DNA of 64,000 nt. Source: Drechslerella dactyloides. Lineage: Eukaryota; Ascomycota; Orbiliomycetes; Orbiliales; Orbiliaceae. Made by a program: the position numbers and the translations under genes. Shown piece after piece: positions 11,458 to 22,576 of the stretch (positions within the stretch are counted from its first letter, which is position 1; each line of letters starts with the position of its first letter). The notes below the pieces were generated by a model. It ran no database searches and had not been told where the DNA came from. It saw only the letters and a program-made list of their open reading frames with translations. The stretch is from contig JAGTWJ010000003.1 of assembly GCA_020064725.1 (NCBI GenBank), forward strand, positions 186,001 to 250,000. Direction: 5' to 3'.

Positions 11458-12454
11458 GACTAGGAGCTTTTCGTGTGCTGTGCCATGCGATTATAGATCT
11501 TGCGTTGCTGGTGTGATATTTTGGTTAGACGCGGCGGTAGTTAGCGCAAAGTTGATCAACATGCGACATAGAATGGCCGAATGTCGGTACAAAGGGTTCT
11601 ATATTACTTTCGCCGCATATATACTAAATATGAGAACTAGGCATGTTCTTGTTCTACGTGATCGAACCGACGGCTTGTGCTCGTTGGACGCTCCTGGTTG
11701 TTTGAAGCGACGAAATGCAGCTAGTTATCTGTCATTTACCGATTTTGTTGTGGTTTATTTTTAGTACGGCGGGCCCAGCCGCATGGCATGCTACATTAAA
11801 ATTCCGCTGACGGCAAAACAGCAAAGATTTGTGGGGACCAGGTGCATCGGATGCTGTTGAAAATAGATCGCTCTGTAACCTGGGTTCGCTGTCTGATCCA
11901 TCGTATTCACGCCATGTATCACAAAGGAATACGTACATTTACATCGTCGCGGTCCAACATCTGCGGTTGTTGTCCACATCTGCTATCGTCTAGTATCCGC
12001 GCTATTCGAAGACTCGTAATTCGCAGCTGGCAGGGGGCCTGATGGGACGAAAAATCAATGCGATGTTACGTCCATGCAGAGGATTCAAAGTTATATATAG
12101 AACTTGATCGGCCTCGCGAATTCGAATAAAGCACCCGATTGGGAAGAACTAAACTTATAAAGTAGTACTTAAAACAGTCTCGATATGACCAAATCGGAAC
12201 AACAACGCCTGTACAATCTTGCAAACACAGTTCAGACGCGAAATGGTGATCAATGACATTATAAGATGTGGAGGTAATGCTATTCACAAAGAAACTTGAA
12301 AAGGAATCAACCAAAAAATAGAAGAAGAAAAAGGGAAAAAGATCCATAAAGCTCGTCATTGGGTCCGTAATGCAGATGTCCCCGCTATCGTTCCCCTCGT
12401 GACACATGTATCTTGTTTAACCAACTTTGGTTATCTGTAGATTTCCTGTTAATT
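11458..12454. other. Intergenic, no gene supported
   Basis: About 1 kb between two minus-strand genes. It should contain the promoter of the F-box gene. Only short accidental open frames and a purine-rich tract (about 12298-12345) were seen. Confidence 0.5.
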
Positions 12455-14086
12455 CTAATGCACTTTTCCTCTATTGCCTTTCAATAGTAGCTCCATACTC
12501 CGCTTCCCGGGCGGCACAACCCCGAGCTCTGATTCCTCGAGAATGATCAGTTCACCGTCAGATCCTCTTGTGATCCAATGCCATCCTCCGTCCTCTTTCT
12601 TCTTTAACTGCATACCTTTCAAAGCCCCGCAACGCTCTCTGAAATCCGGGTCGTTCATATACCGCTCTCTCACACTAGGATGCATGGTCTCCCTTGTTAC
12701 ACCTGGCAAGTGATATCTACCAGGTGTCCTGTCTTTCGCGGGCAGTACTTGCCACCAGCCTGCCCTGCTGTCGTAAATAGTACCCATTGCCCACCCGGTA
12801 CTGCCTTTGTAGCTCTGACGTGTCAATGAGTGGGAGTCGCCATTGTCGATTACGTTTCCGTAAGCATCGTATAGCGCCGACGGGACCTCGGTGTTGGCAC
12901 AGATCGGCTCAAGGTAACTCCAGTCGAATCGAAGATGCGATGAGCAACGATCTATCATCCAGGCAAGGGAGACGTCCGCCAGTTCATGGTCGGAATATCC
13001 TCCGCCAACCGAAGAATGAACACCAGGCATCCAAACTTGCTGCAAGTTTATATTGACCGCTGGGGACTTTTTGTCCGGAAGGGTATTAGAGCGAGGGAGC
13101 TTCAGCTTGCAGCCTGACTGACCAGGCGGCGGGGCATCATGGAACCAGAGCGTCGGCTGAAAGTTCGAACGACATTCGTCAAGAGCTAGTACCTGGAAAG
13201 CATTCTCAATCGCCGGAGACAGCTTTGTGTCGTAGAACCCGAAAGATTTGTTCAGTCCAAGCCAGCGGGTGAGCCACGAGTCTGGGAAGCCGACGGAGCC
13301 GACGGTGTCAAAGACCCCAATGGCTTTGATGGTGATGTTGCGCTGGGTCTCCCATGGAATCCCGTCTACGTTCACAGCTATCCGGCGTTCCATGAAGGCG
13401 TTGAAAGATTCGGGACCTTTCTTATACTCCTGATAGATGATCGCAAAGTCGTCCATGCCGCGTTTGGTGAGAAGACCGATCTCGGAGACGAAAGCGGCTA
13501 GAGCACGGACGGTGTATGCTCCGCGAGAGAAACCGAAAAGGTAGATCTCATCCGCGGGCTGGTCTTCATACGCGTCTTGGTAATTGGCAGCAAGGAAGGC
13601 GTAAGCTTCACGGACAGCATCATCGAGCCCGAAGCCTACGCTGCCAGCTGCCAGCCATTGAAGCTTGGTGAGCTCGCCAGAACCTAGGCCGGATTGATAG
13701 AAAACAACCTGCTGGATTTCGATGCCAGGTGTAGTGTGGCGGTCGACGCAGTCAAGAGAACGAGCAAAGCGTGTGATATTTGAAGGAATGGAGGGCGGGC
13801 CTTGATCCGAAGACTTCCAGGTGCCGTCACAGCAGCAGATCAGACGCTTAATTGTTTTATCTGGTGTCGGGACTGATCGTGGATTTGGTGTTCTGGGATC
13901 CTGTGCTAGAGGATAGTGGCCTATTGGCGGCCATGTTTGAGGGTGCGAAGGTCGATGAGGGATAGGAGAGTCCTCGGGGTCCTTTCCATGGACGGTTCGG
14001 ACGTTTGGCCAGGTCACTCCTGGGTTTGGTCTTGCGAGCAGAGGCGACACCTCTGTGGCCACCTGCTGGCGGCGTATCGGTTTCAT
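12455..14086 (-). CDS. DUF2235 alpha/beta-hydrolase-like protein
   Basis: Single exon, 543 residues, ATG at 14086. After a Pro-rich N-terminus of about 75 residues comes RLICCCDGTW (81-90), the opening of DUF2235 proteins. The nucleophile elbow GFSRGAY (185-191) fits G-x-S-x-G; the acid region is probably VFDTVGSVG (258-266), and WMPGVHSSVGGGY (352-364) carries the expected His (357). These are the catalytic landmarks of the family, which also includes bacterial Tle1-type phospholipases. Fungal members are common and mostly uncharacterised. Lipase or esterase activity is therefore a family-based inference. No signal peptide is seen, so it is likely intracellular. Length and motif order look complete. 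Confidence 0.9.
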   Translation of the reverse strand: MKPIRRQQVATEVSPLLARPNPGVTWPNVRTVHGKDPEDSPIPHRPSHPQTWPPIGHYPLAQDPRTPNPRSVPTPDKTIKRLICCCDGTWKSSDQGPPSIPSNITRFARSLDCVDRHTTPGIEIQQVVFYQSGLGSGELTKLQWLAAGSVGFGLDDAVREAYAFLAANYQDAYEDQPADEIYLFGFSRGAYTVRALAAFVSEIGLLTKRGMDDFAIIYQEYKKGPESFNAFMERRIAVNVDGIPWETQRNITIKAIGVFDTVGSVGFPDSWLTRWLGLNKSFGFYDTKLSPAIENAFQVLALDECRSNFQPTLWFHDAPPPGQSGCKLKLPRSNTLPDKKSPAVNINLQQVWMPGVHSSVGGGYSDHELADVSLAWMIDRCSSHLRFDWSYLEPICANTEVPSALYDAYGNVIDNGDSHSLTRQSYKGSTGWAMGTIYDSRAGWWQVLPAKDRTPGRYHLPGVTRETMHPSVRERYMNDPDFRERCGALKGMQLKKKEDGGWHWITRGSDGELIILEESELGVVPPGKRSMELLLKGNRGKVH

Positions 14087-17000
14087 TACGGGTGCGATGG
14101 AAGGGAGATAGCTATAGTGCCGGTTGGTATTGGTTTGGGGAGCAGCTCGTGGAGCGGGTGGGTTGTGTTGTGTCGATGTCGGCCGAGCAGTTCTGCCGCA
14201 AATTCAAAAGCCGGCTGGTTGCACAAGCGTTTGGCCGCTTTGGGAAATCTCGCTGAATTCGAAGCTCAGGAAGAATAGATTGCCCTATACGATGATAGTG
14301 ATATATTTGTAAACAGATATTTGGTATGTGTCCGTATATCCGATAATGAAAACTCTAAAGCCCTGGATCTGGATCGCGAGGTTGCGGGGGCACCAACCTC
14401 CTTTATAATCTTGTCCTCGAATCCTCAAGACCAGGGCTGACGTGCGGCCGCTTTGTCAGGGCCCCATGTCCCACCAATGAAAGACTTATATTAATTGATT
14501 GCGGAGTCCGGCAGACGTCTGCATTCTGGCTTACAGTTCGAAACGCACACTCATGCATGATGCAAGGCCTGTTGGCGCAGCGAGCTAAGCTACAAGTTGC
14601 TGGTGAGAAACAGTGCTTGTCCGCCATGCATGGCCATAGCTCGACGAAAGATCTCGGGAGCATTCCCATTTGCCGATGCTGCCTCTACGCCGTGACTCTC
14701 TAGGGGCAGCCTGTGAGCGCCGGTCACGCCTGGAGCTATAATGTCGGAATTATAGATACTTCGTAGTTGAGTTTAGATAGCTTGGCCGCATGCACGTTCC
14801 CTCGGGCCGTTACAAAGATATTGATTCCGGAGGTCTGGCTTCGCTCCTAGCTGAGCGGGCCAACATCGACCAGCTGCTTCTCTTTTTCTTCCATTCCGGA
14901 ATCTAGACTACCTTGGTCACCAGACCTCAGGCCTCGCTGCGGTCGACAGTGTGACTGATGTGAATCACTGGAAGGCCTATCGCGGTCGTAATAGACGGTG
15001 GCGCAAAAGCAATTCTAATCCTGAGGAACCAGACCCAACCGCCAGGCTAGTCGGAGACGCAGCATCGATCCTTGCCAGTCCGCACGCGCATGCGGGGCAA
15101 GTACGAGCAAACGAGGATACAGAATTAGATCCCCGCCCAGCGAACCTCACGAGGTGAGACCGTCCTAATTAAACTGAGGATCAGCGCAGAATACAGTGCC
15201 TGGCGGGCGACTTTTCCAAATCAATGCTCGACGTCAGCCTTTTGAAGCTTTCCTAGCTTTGGCTTCTCGGCGAACCGTGCCTCGATCTAAGAAGCGCATA
15301 CCGAAAATGTCAGCGAGGCTCAGACCAGGCAGGCACACAGTCGCGACCTGGGCTTCGTGTTCTACTTAGGCCGCTGGACGTCATTGCCGTTTTGCGGCCG
15401 ACCGATCGGGATAGAGGATGCGTGTTCGCCGCCACCATCTGGCAGTTGCTCGCTTTGTCAGGTGGACTAAATTCTCACCTCAGAATTCAGCCAATCGGTC
15501 GTCTGCCGAGCCATGCGTAGCCATGGGCATGGACATGACCTCGATAAGAAAGGAATGTACGATGTCTTGAAAATCAGATGAATCCTGATATCATCAGGGG
15601 CGCTACTTTCTGAAGTCAGACAATATAGATGACTCTTACCTTTTCTAATTGAGAATGCTGTACATGCGGCTTAGAGCTCGGAATCCAATTGCCAGGGCAC
15701 GCATATTCTCAATTACTGGGTTTTGTGCGGTGCGGAGCACTTACTCCATACAGACAGCACAATTTCATCATGCTCACCGATCACCACCATCCTGACCTCG
15801 ATCGAGGCCATGCGCACACTGACACGATAGAATAATGCCAGGCGTTGAGATTTCCTTGATGGTGATTAGCTGTGGTGGCCGGTGGCTTCACTGCAGCAAA
15901 TGGCTCCATGGGTCTGGGAAGACAATTGCCTGGATAGCGTTCTGATAAATGCCAATTTTGGTCAGCGCACCCGTTTGTTCCGAACAGCTGCGGCATTCAA
16001 CCATCAGCGTGCTGACACACTTAAGTCTGAGCAAACGTTTCGACTGCCTGCGACACGAATATTCTGAAGCCTTTAATTACGTAACTAGCTTGCCGTGAGC
16101 ACGGATTAACAGAAAAGCTTGCTGGAATTTTAAGCTCATCGTAACCTTGAAAGTTACGTTGTAAATACTTAAAATACTTGATACTCAAGTAACTTATGTA
16201 CTTATTCAAGTAAGTAATAAGTTCGCAAGTTATCAGGCTCAAAGTGACTACTGTAGCTTGAGGCTTGAGCGGAAAACTAGGCCTCTGTACCGAGATTTCG
16301 AAAATTGTCAGCCCCGAGCTGAGATATTAACAAAGATCGCTCGGACAGAGCGACGATACAGCGCAGACACCGTACTAGTCAGGCATGCACGCCGAAACAG
16401 TAGCATGATCATTAGCTCGGGATTTAGACAAGAAGAGAAAAGCGGCATCTCCGGGTCGGACCATAGCGATTGTACCAAGTAGCATGCTTGGCCATCCTTG
16501 CCTCGAGTGCGTGTGGCGGCGGTTCGCGGTTGCAATCATGGGGTGCATACTACCTACACTTAGGCATGAGGAGTCTAACGACGTGTACTACGTATAATAC
16601 TGGCCCATCACGATACTGTGCGCATGGCTCTGAACCCACAAACGGCGGAACCTGCTTTGCTCCTGGTTCATGGCCCAGCACATTTCGCTATTGTATTATC
16701 GACATGCCTATTGTGAAGCATGCACGTCAGCTGTTACTATCAGTCTGCCCAACTGCAGGCTGGCACGCATATATGCATGTTCTAACGCGCATGCACTTTG
16801 GCCGGGGGTCAAGAAGGTTCCTGAGATCACGAGGAAAGTGAGTGCCTGTACCCTGAAAATTTCCGCTGCGGGACGCAGAGATGCCGGCTGGAACGGCTCC
16901 TTAGCTTCGGTTGAGAGGAGCCGAGAAAGGAAACCCCTGCATTATAAGGCCCACTCAGAGCTGGGCTTCTCGATAGCAATAAAATCCTGCTGCTGTTATA

Positions 17001-17999
17001 AAGTTCTCAGTGACATGACATATATCCTACAAAGCAATCAAGACCATTAATCAAGTAGGGTCGAGCTCGCATGCTTGCAGTCAAGAAATTCAAATCGCCA
17101 CTGCAATTTGCTCAAATTTGTACTCTCTTTAAATCTGATATACAACCAGGATTCCTTTGTTGTTACCGTCATTCCGTCGTTGACAGATGCATCTGGAGAC
17201 TGCCGAGCCTCTATGAAGTGTTTATCGCTGACATGACCTCGATCGAGATGCTAGGAAAAGTCGGTTCGGTTTGTCGGTCCGCGCGTTACTCTCTTCACAG
17301 TTGCAAAGCGGTCGATCTAAGCGCAGAAATAGAAATCGTTTCTATAGCTACTTATATTATAGGTTTGGATCTGCCCGTTGTAGCAGACTTTATTGGACCT
17401 TGGGTCGAATTCTGGTATATGTGGTGTAAAGTGTTTGAAGCGTGAACATTTTCCTAATTCGGATCAAAAGTGTTGGTGGCCAATGTTCGACCAAGTGGTG
17501 GTTTTTGATATGTCACTGGTTGAAGCTGATTGGTTGGCGGCTTGTACCAGCTACATCATTATCGGAGAACCCTTGGGCCGGGACTCAGCGACCCTAGTTA
17601 TAGCTGTCAATATAGTAGTGGTAGTTCAGGGGAAAGGATTTGTCGTGATCTAGGTACTTACTCACTATTCCGCTGTCTACGTAGACCCACCAGATATCAT
17701 CTGATAAGGTAGTAAATTTTGATCGTCGGCGGACCAGAAAATTTAAAACTACTATTTCATGAATTTAAGTCATGTAAATTAAATTTGACTGAGCTGAGAA
17801 GCACAGTAACAGTAACACAGCGACGAATTCAATAGGAATATATATACATGTATGCTAGTTGAAGTTACACCGAGCCCAATGCATCAATGCACCGAGCATA
17901 TGATAATATAATACGATTTATGTGGAATCATACACAAATCTTCAACTGTTCTGCTGCAGAGTATATTTCAAATGCGTGGATCCCTATAAAAGATTCCAC
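14087..17999. other. Gene-poor stretch of about 3.9 kb
   Basis: No gene is supported. Frames above 100 codons exist (16470-16841 and 17071-17445, plus strand) but lack signal peptides, domains or splice patterns I recognise. The part around 16130-16240 is low-complexity (separate entry). Confidence 0.5.
16135..16240. repeat. Low-complexity AAGTA/TACTT-rich tract
   Basis: Many degenerate copies of ACTT, AAGT and CAAGTA on both strands (for example TACTTAAAATACTTGAT and CAAGTAAGTAATAAGTT) within about 100 bp, giving several overlapping small inverted repeats. It is not an exact tandem array. Similar short motifs recur near 52875-52905. Confidence 0.45.
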
Positions 18000-18859
18000 T
18001 CACATTTCGTCCATTAGCTGGAAGAGTATCGTATTCCTGATCTTGCAGCCCTGAGGAATCCCATTCTCGCAGCCGAACCTCGAGTATACAGCGCTCTCGT
18101 CATCTTGCCCTCGCATCCGTAGAATGATACTTGCGGCCATCTCGCAAGGCGTCTCAAGCGTTGGACTACTACTTGAGCCAGAGGAGCATAGTCGTGTCGT
18201 CCCACCGGACTTTCTGGGTTGTATGTCAATCTGCGTTTGGATACTCGTATCGGTATTCATGTCTTCCGAGAAGCTTTGGTCAGGTGCTTCGGGAACTGAA
18301 GTGGCCTCGGAGTCCGAAGTGATCGGGTCGTTCTCCTTCCCCGGGGCCACGTCTACCTTGTCGTTGATTTCGCAACGCTGAGTCGACGGATTTTTGATCT
18401 TATTGCCTTCCACGTGGGCATCAGCCGACGGAGGCCGATTGTGAAATGACTGTAAATATTCTTCCACCTTTTGCTGAGATACTCCAACACTATCCAACAG
18501 CAGGCGTAATCTTTGATTCTCTGTAGCGACTGCTCGCGCAGCAGCTTGCATCTCTACCGTCGCCTGAATGCCTTGGGCGGCGTACTCTGCTAGCCGATGC
18601 TCAAGCGAAGCTATGTACTCTTTGCGGTTCGCACGCGAGCGACGCTGGTTGTTGCGGATGCGGAGTGCAGTTGCGGATTTGTCCTGTCATTAAATGTAGC
18701 ATATCAGCTAGATTATCTTATAATGCATCGAGATGTACCTAGGCTACTGCGGCACGGCAGGAGTGTACACGAGGGGTTGGGATCTCGCCATGCATGAGTG
18801 AGCTCATGTGTTAGGCGTGCACTTATAACTGGAGATCGAGACAAACCTACCGCTGACAT
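18000..18859 (-). CDS. Fungal bZIP transcription factor
   Basis: Two exons: 18859..18851 (only Met-Ser-Ala, then donor GTAGGT) and 18683..18000, across a 167-nt intron, phase 0; about 230 residues. Exon 2 opens with a bZIP basic region: RIRNNQRRSRANRKEYIASL (residues 10-29), containing the N-x-x-x-R-x-x-R/Q-type DNA-contact pattern, followed by heptad-spaced hydrophobics (LEHRLAEY, later ENQRLRLLLDSVG). After a Ser/Thr/acidic middle part, a conserved C-terminal block (CEMAASIILRMRG ... KIRNTILFQLMDEM) resembles the C-terminus of many short fungal bZIP regulators. The final codons overlap a perfect donor (GTGAGT), so a short third exon is possible. Nuclear DNA-binding role inferred from the domain; targets unknown. 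Confidence 0.85.
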
Positions 18860-20333
18860 TGTGTGTGCGAAGCAAGCAATCCCGATGGATCTGCTGCTCC
18901 GGGAATTCGACCATGGTTATCGAAGGAATGATGAATCTGCTCCTCGGCAGAGTTCGAGTTGACTAGTTGGGTATAAATGCAATGCTCACCTGCCTGGCTT
19001 GCTTCGCCCACACAACACAGATATTCCAACAAATGTCCCCTGCATGGATCCACGCGGCGGGATAGATTCCTGTGTCAATCTGGCTGCCTACGTCGATGCC
19101 GGCACCAAACCTACGGTCGGCGGTACGTGTTTTGAGCTTTCCAAGCGCTAACAGCGCCGGAAATTTGCATTACTGTAGCCTATGCGCATATCTGAGCCTC
19201 CCTTGGAGATTTAAACCCTCGAACAAGAGTTTGGGGTATATCTTGTTGACTATCTTGAAGCAAATACGCAACCAGGGTCATTATCAGATTTTGCCCTGGA
19301 AGCGATGGGGGCCATCTAGCCTTGGCTAGCTAGGAAGACAGTAGTATAAACGCAGGTATACCAAAACATCGGATGTACAAGCACCTGTGTGGTGCCGCGT
19401 CGGATTGTCCTGCGGAGACCCATACAATTGCCTTTAGCATAATCAATTCAGTTTCGAGATCTTTAGTTTGTAATGCAGAACACGGCTTCCTCTGGTGATA
19501 ACTTCCGTGGCAGGAGACTCGATAGAGCACGATACTGAGATATCGATAGCTAGCTACATACTAGTTAGCTTCAGCTAGTCCAAACTATAGCTTTTAGCTA
19601 CTGTAGTATATATTACCCATGCATAGACCTCACTTTGAGAAAAATTTGCATGCCTTGTAGCATGGGGATCGATGCAAACAGCTACATATAGAGATGACTG
19701 ACAAGTAAGAGATTTATGCGCTGTCCGCCTTGTTTGGGCCAATGGAAGACCACAACGGCAGGCGGCGCAGACCGAGCTACGATTTCCAGTATTGATTGAA
19801 ACACGACAACGGAGGCAGCTGCACGATTCCAGAAACTCGAAGCAGGAACTACAGCACTGGCCTCCAGGAGCCCTCTGCAGCCCAACCAAATCACCTCTTT
19901 ACATCACCACTAACGCGCCCGCTGCGGTTTTCCTGCCTCCGGCAAACGTATGCAATGCGTCGCCACGTGGCTGCGACCAACGCAGCAGTCCAAGTCAGCG
20001 CTCGTCTCAGCTGCAGCCGCCAGCCAATTCGCGTCCGCTACGCCGGCTGCAGCTCCATAAAATGGTTGGCCGCCAGCGGAACCGGCAGCTAGCGAACGGG
20101 AAAAAAAGCTATACATAGCTGGCGGATTCGAGGCGCGAGATAGTCAGATCTGTTCTTCAAAGAATACTGCAGAGAAAAGTTGATGCCCCGTGCGTGTCTG
20201 CGTGCGCTAATCACATCTTGGAGCACGCTGAGCTCAGCTGATCTGGTCAACATATAAGGATATCGTGGCACTGCGGACGAAAAATATATATCAAACAGCC
20301 GACCCCAACTTTCCGACCTCCGAATTTGACCCT
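18860..20333. other. Intergenic between divergent genes
   Basis: About 1.5 kb. It should contain the promoters of the bZIP gene (leftward) and of the gene at 20334 (rightward). A TAGCTA-rich AT patch lies at about 19545-19610. Overlapping short frames at 19570-20120 show no domain. Confidence 0.45.
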
Positions 20334-21733
20334 ATGATGCAACTTAGACCATTCAGCAATCCATTCGCCCGGAGAATGCTGGACAAGAAACCTGTCGCGC
20401 CTCAGTTGGTTTTTATCGAAGAGGACGCCGCTCTCGTCTCCGACCAAGAGGATTTCTCCGAAACCAGCCCGAACACGCGCCCAATCGATATTCCAAGCCT
20501 CGGTGCCCTGGAGAAATATAGGTCGAAACCTTTGAGCGAGCTGTCCAACGAAGACAGTGGTGCCATGTCGGATACACGAAAATCAAGCCCGAAGAGTTCG
20601 CCGAAAGGTTCGCCAAAGAAAGCCATCGAAAATCAGGCTGTAGCGCCATCCAGCGAACAGACACTCGCGGACGGTGTGAAAAGGGTCAAGCTGGATATTC
20701 CAGCAAAAGACATGTCAAAGACATTAGATGATGGATCCCTAGTTGCCAGTAAACGGATGCCGCCGTAAGTTGTATTTGCAACTCCGGGATATCTACGGAG
20801 AAATCGAATTATCACTGGGCGTGAAAACAGGGAGGTAGGGACTAACTCAAAATATCTTGAATGTATCATAGTCGAATACGTCGGTCCAGTACAACAATAT
20901 TTTCCCATTCGACCACCTCCGTTACCTCTCCGCCGCCAGATCTCGCCTCTCGCCGCCTATTCAGTCTCCCCAGTATCCTCGATGAAGACCAAAGACCTTC
21001 TTCCTCTTCCTCCCGAGCCACGTCCATCTCCAGAGCGCCTGGTCCTGCCCCACCGCCCAAGCCCTTGTTTCGCCCTCTGCAGCGCCGTGCGACCACCCCT
21101 GCTGAAGCGCAACCGAGCCGACAAACTGCAACCGCTGCGAAAAGCAAGCACTGCATCACTTTACCATCCATTGACATCATGCAAACGACCTACTCCCAAG
21201 GCCAAATGTACCGCGAGAGCGAGCTGCTACTCGACATCTTCAATGCTTTCAAAAACAATTGGCCGGATCGCCCCTACGCTGTCATGAATCACTTACGAAA
21301 CTCTCTCCTACTCTCAGTAGCCGTCTTCGATGATCCTGCTCCGATATTCGCGACTGATCATGGCGGCAGCGTTTCCGTGAAGGAAGTGGTATGCCGATAC
21401 CGGCGGCACCGCCCAGCTAATTTGAAGCGCAGCGCTAGCAGAAAGCAAGAGCAACAACCGATAGACCTTTGCTTAGTCCTCTGGCGGCCGGCCTTTATGA
21501 GCTTCCGTGAGCAGTGTGTGCTGCAGGAGACGCAGAGGTATAGAGCCCGCCACTCTGCGCAGTCGCCGGAATGGCCCGGCGCTCAGAGGGTCGCTTGGTA
21601 CCCCTCGTGGGAACCGAGTGGAAACCTACCAGAGGGAATGGCCGATGTGTTCTCCTCAGAGAAAGAGCGAGTGGATGCGGAGGGTGGTGAATTGACCTTC
21701 GATTTAGCCGTCGCTGACGGAGACTGGTGTTAA
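20334..21733 (+). CDS. Unknown protein, two exons, conserved-looking C-terminal region
   Basis: Exons 20334..20764 and 20872..21733, donor GTAAGT and acceptor ATAG, 107-nt intron, phase 2; 430 residues from the first in-frame ATG. The N-terminal part (MMQLRPFSNPFARRMLDKKP) is followed by a Ser/Pro/Lys-rich disordered stretch with SPK repeats (about residues 85-105) and, after the intron, a Ser/Pro/Arg-rich low-complexity region. The last ~180 residues look folded: a helix-forming block (YRESELLLDIFNAFKNNWPD) and aromatic segments (CLVLWRPAFMSF, RVAWYPSWEP). No signal peptide or membrane helix. I do not recognise the family. The SPK motifs might be kinase sites. Confidence 0.7.
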
Positions 21734-22576
21734 TATTCGGGTTCAATGCCCGCTACTGTTTTACTTTCAGTTCGGTATCTGACCATGTAAGATATTATAT
21801 ATGTATAAATGTATCTGGGATACATAACTCGAGTCTGGTATGGTCTTGGGACCGCATGTTTGTTTGGGGCGCAATCTATCGGCTGTTAATCGCATATATA
21901 TAAGTATCTACGAGAGTAGGATGGAAACGTTGTCTCGCGAGCTAGAACACGCGAAATGCGTCCGGTTACTAGACCAATGAGAGCTTACTATTACTTTCGT
22001 GACCGAGCTACTCTTATGCTGGCTCTACAGATCCAGTGAGTTCGATTATTGTGGATTGATTGATATTTTTTCAAACGGGAGATATATCCTTGTACTAATA
22101 TTCGTATACGGGGATCGCGTTCACAGGCCTGCGGGCTACATACACCACACCACTCGAGGCGAAGGCTTAACTTAAATTTTAGGTTACTCCAGAGCTGATT
22201 GAGAACTTTGATCTCGTCAGTGTCCCCTACATTTTCTTATCACTTTTGTTATTTAGTATAACTCGACGCGTTTCTACAAAATGATATCAGATCTCAGAAC
22301 AGCCCATGTGCTCGAAGCTTGTTAAGTCTTGTTTTCTCAAATCATGGTCAATTTGTCCATCGAGATTAGAATGTAAATGAATGAGCATAAAGCGCAAAAT
22401 ATTTTTCTTAACATACATACATGCAGGTGCTGCATGGTGGGTAGTACATCCGTCTTGTCATTCTGGAACGACATCTGACTAGTAGACCTCGGGCATAAAA
22501 CGGCATATGAGGGGTGGGAAGATTCGACAGACATTTAGCGGTTATGAGTGAATCCATCTCCTCTTTGCGCACTAGA
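21734..22576. other. Convergent intergenic region, nothing recognised
   Basis: AT-rich 3'-3' gap between the unknown gene and the PSD gene. No open frame with features. Confidence 0.5.

Noticed and set aside
17071..17445. 124-codon plus-strand frame with ATG
   Set aside because: No signal peptide, domain or splice signal pattern; Cys and Trp-rich random-looking composition.
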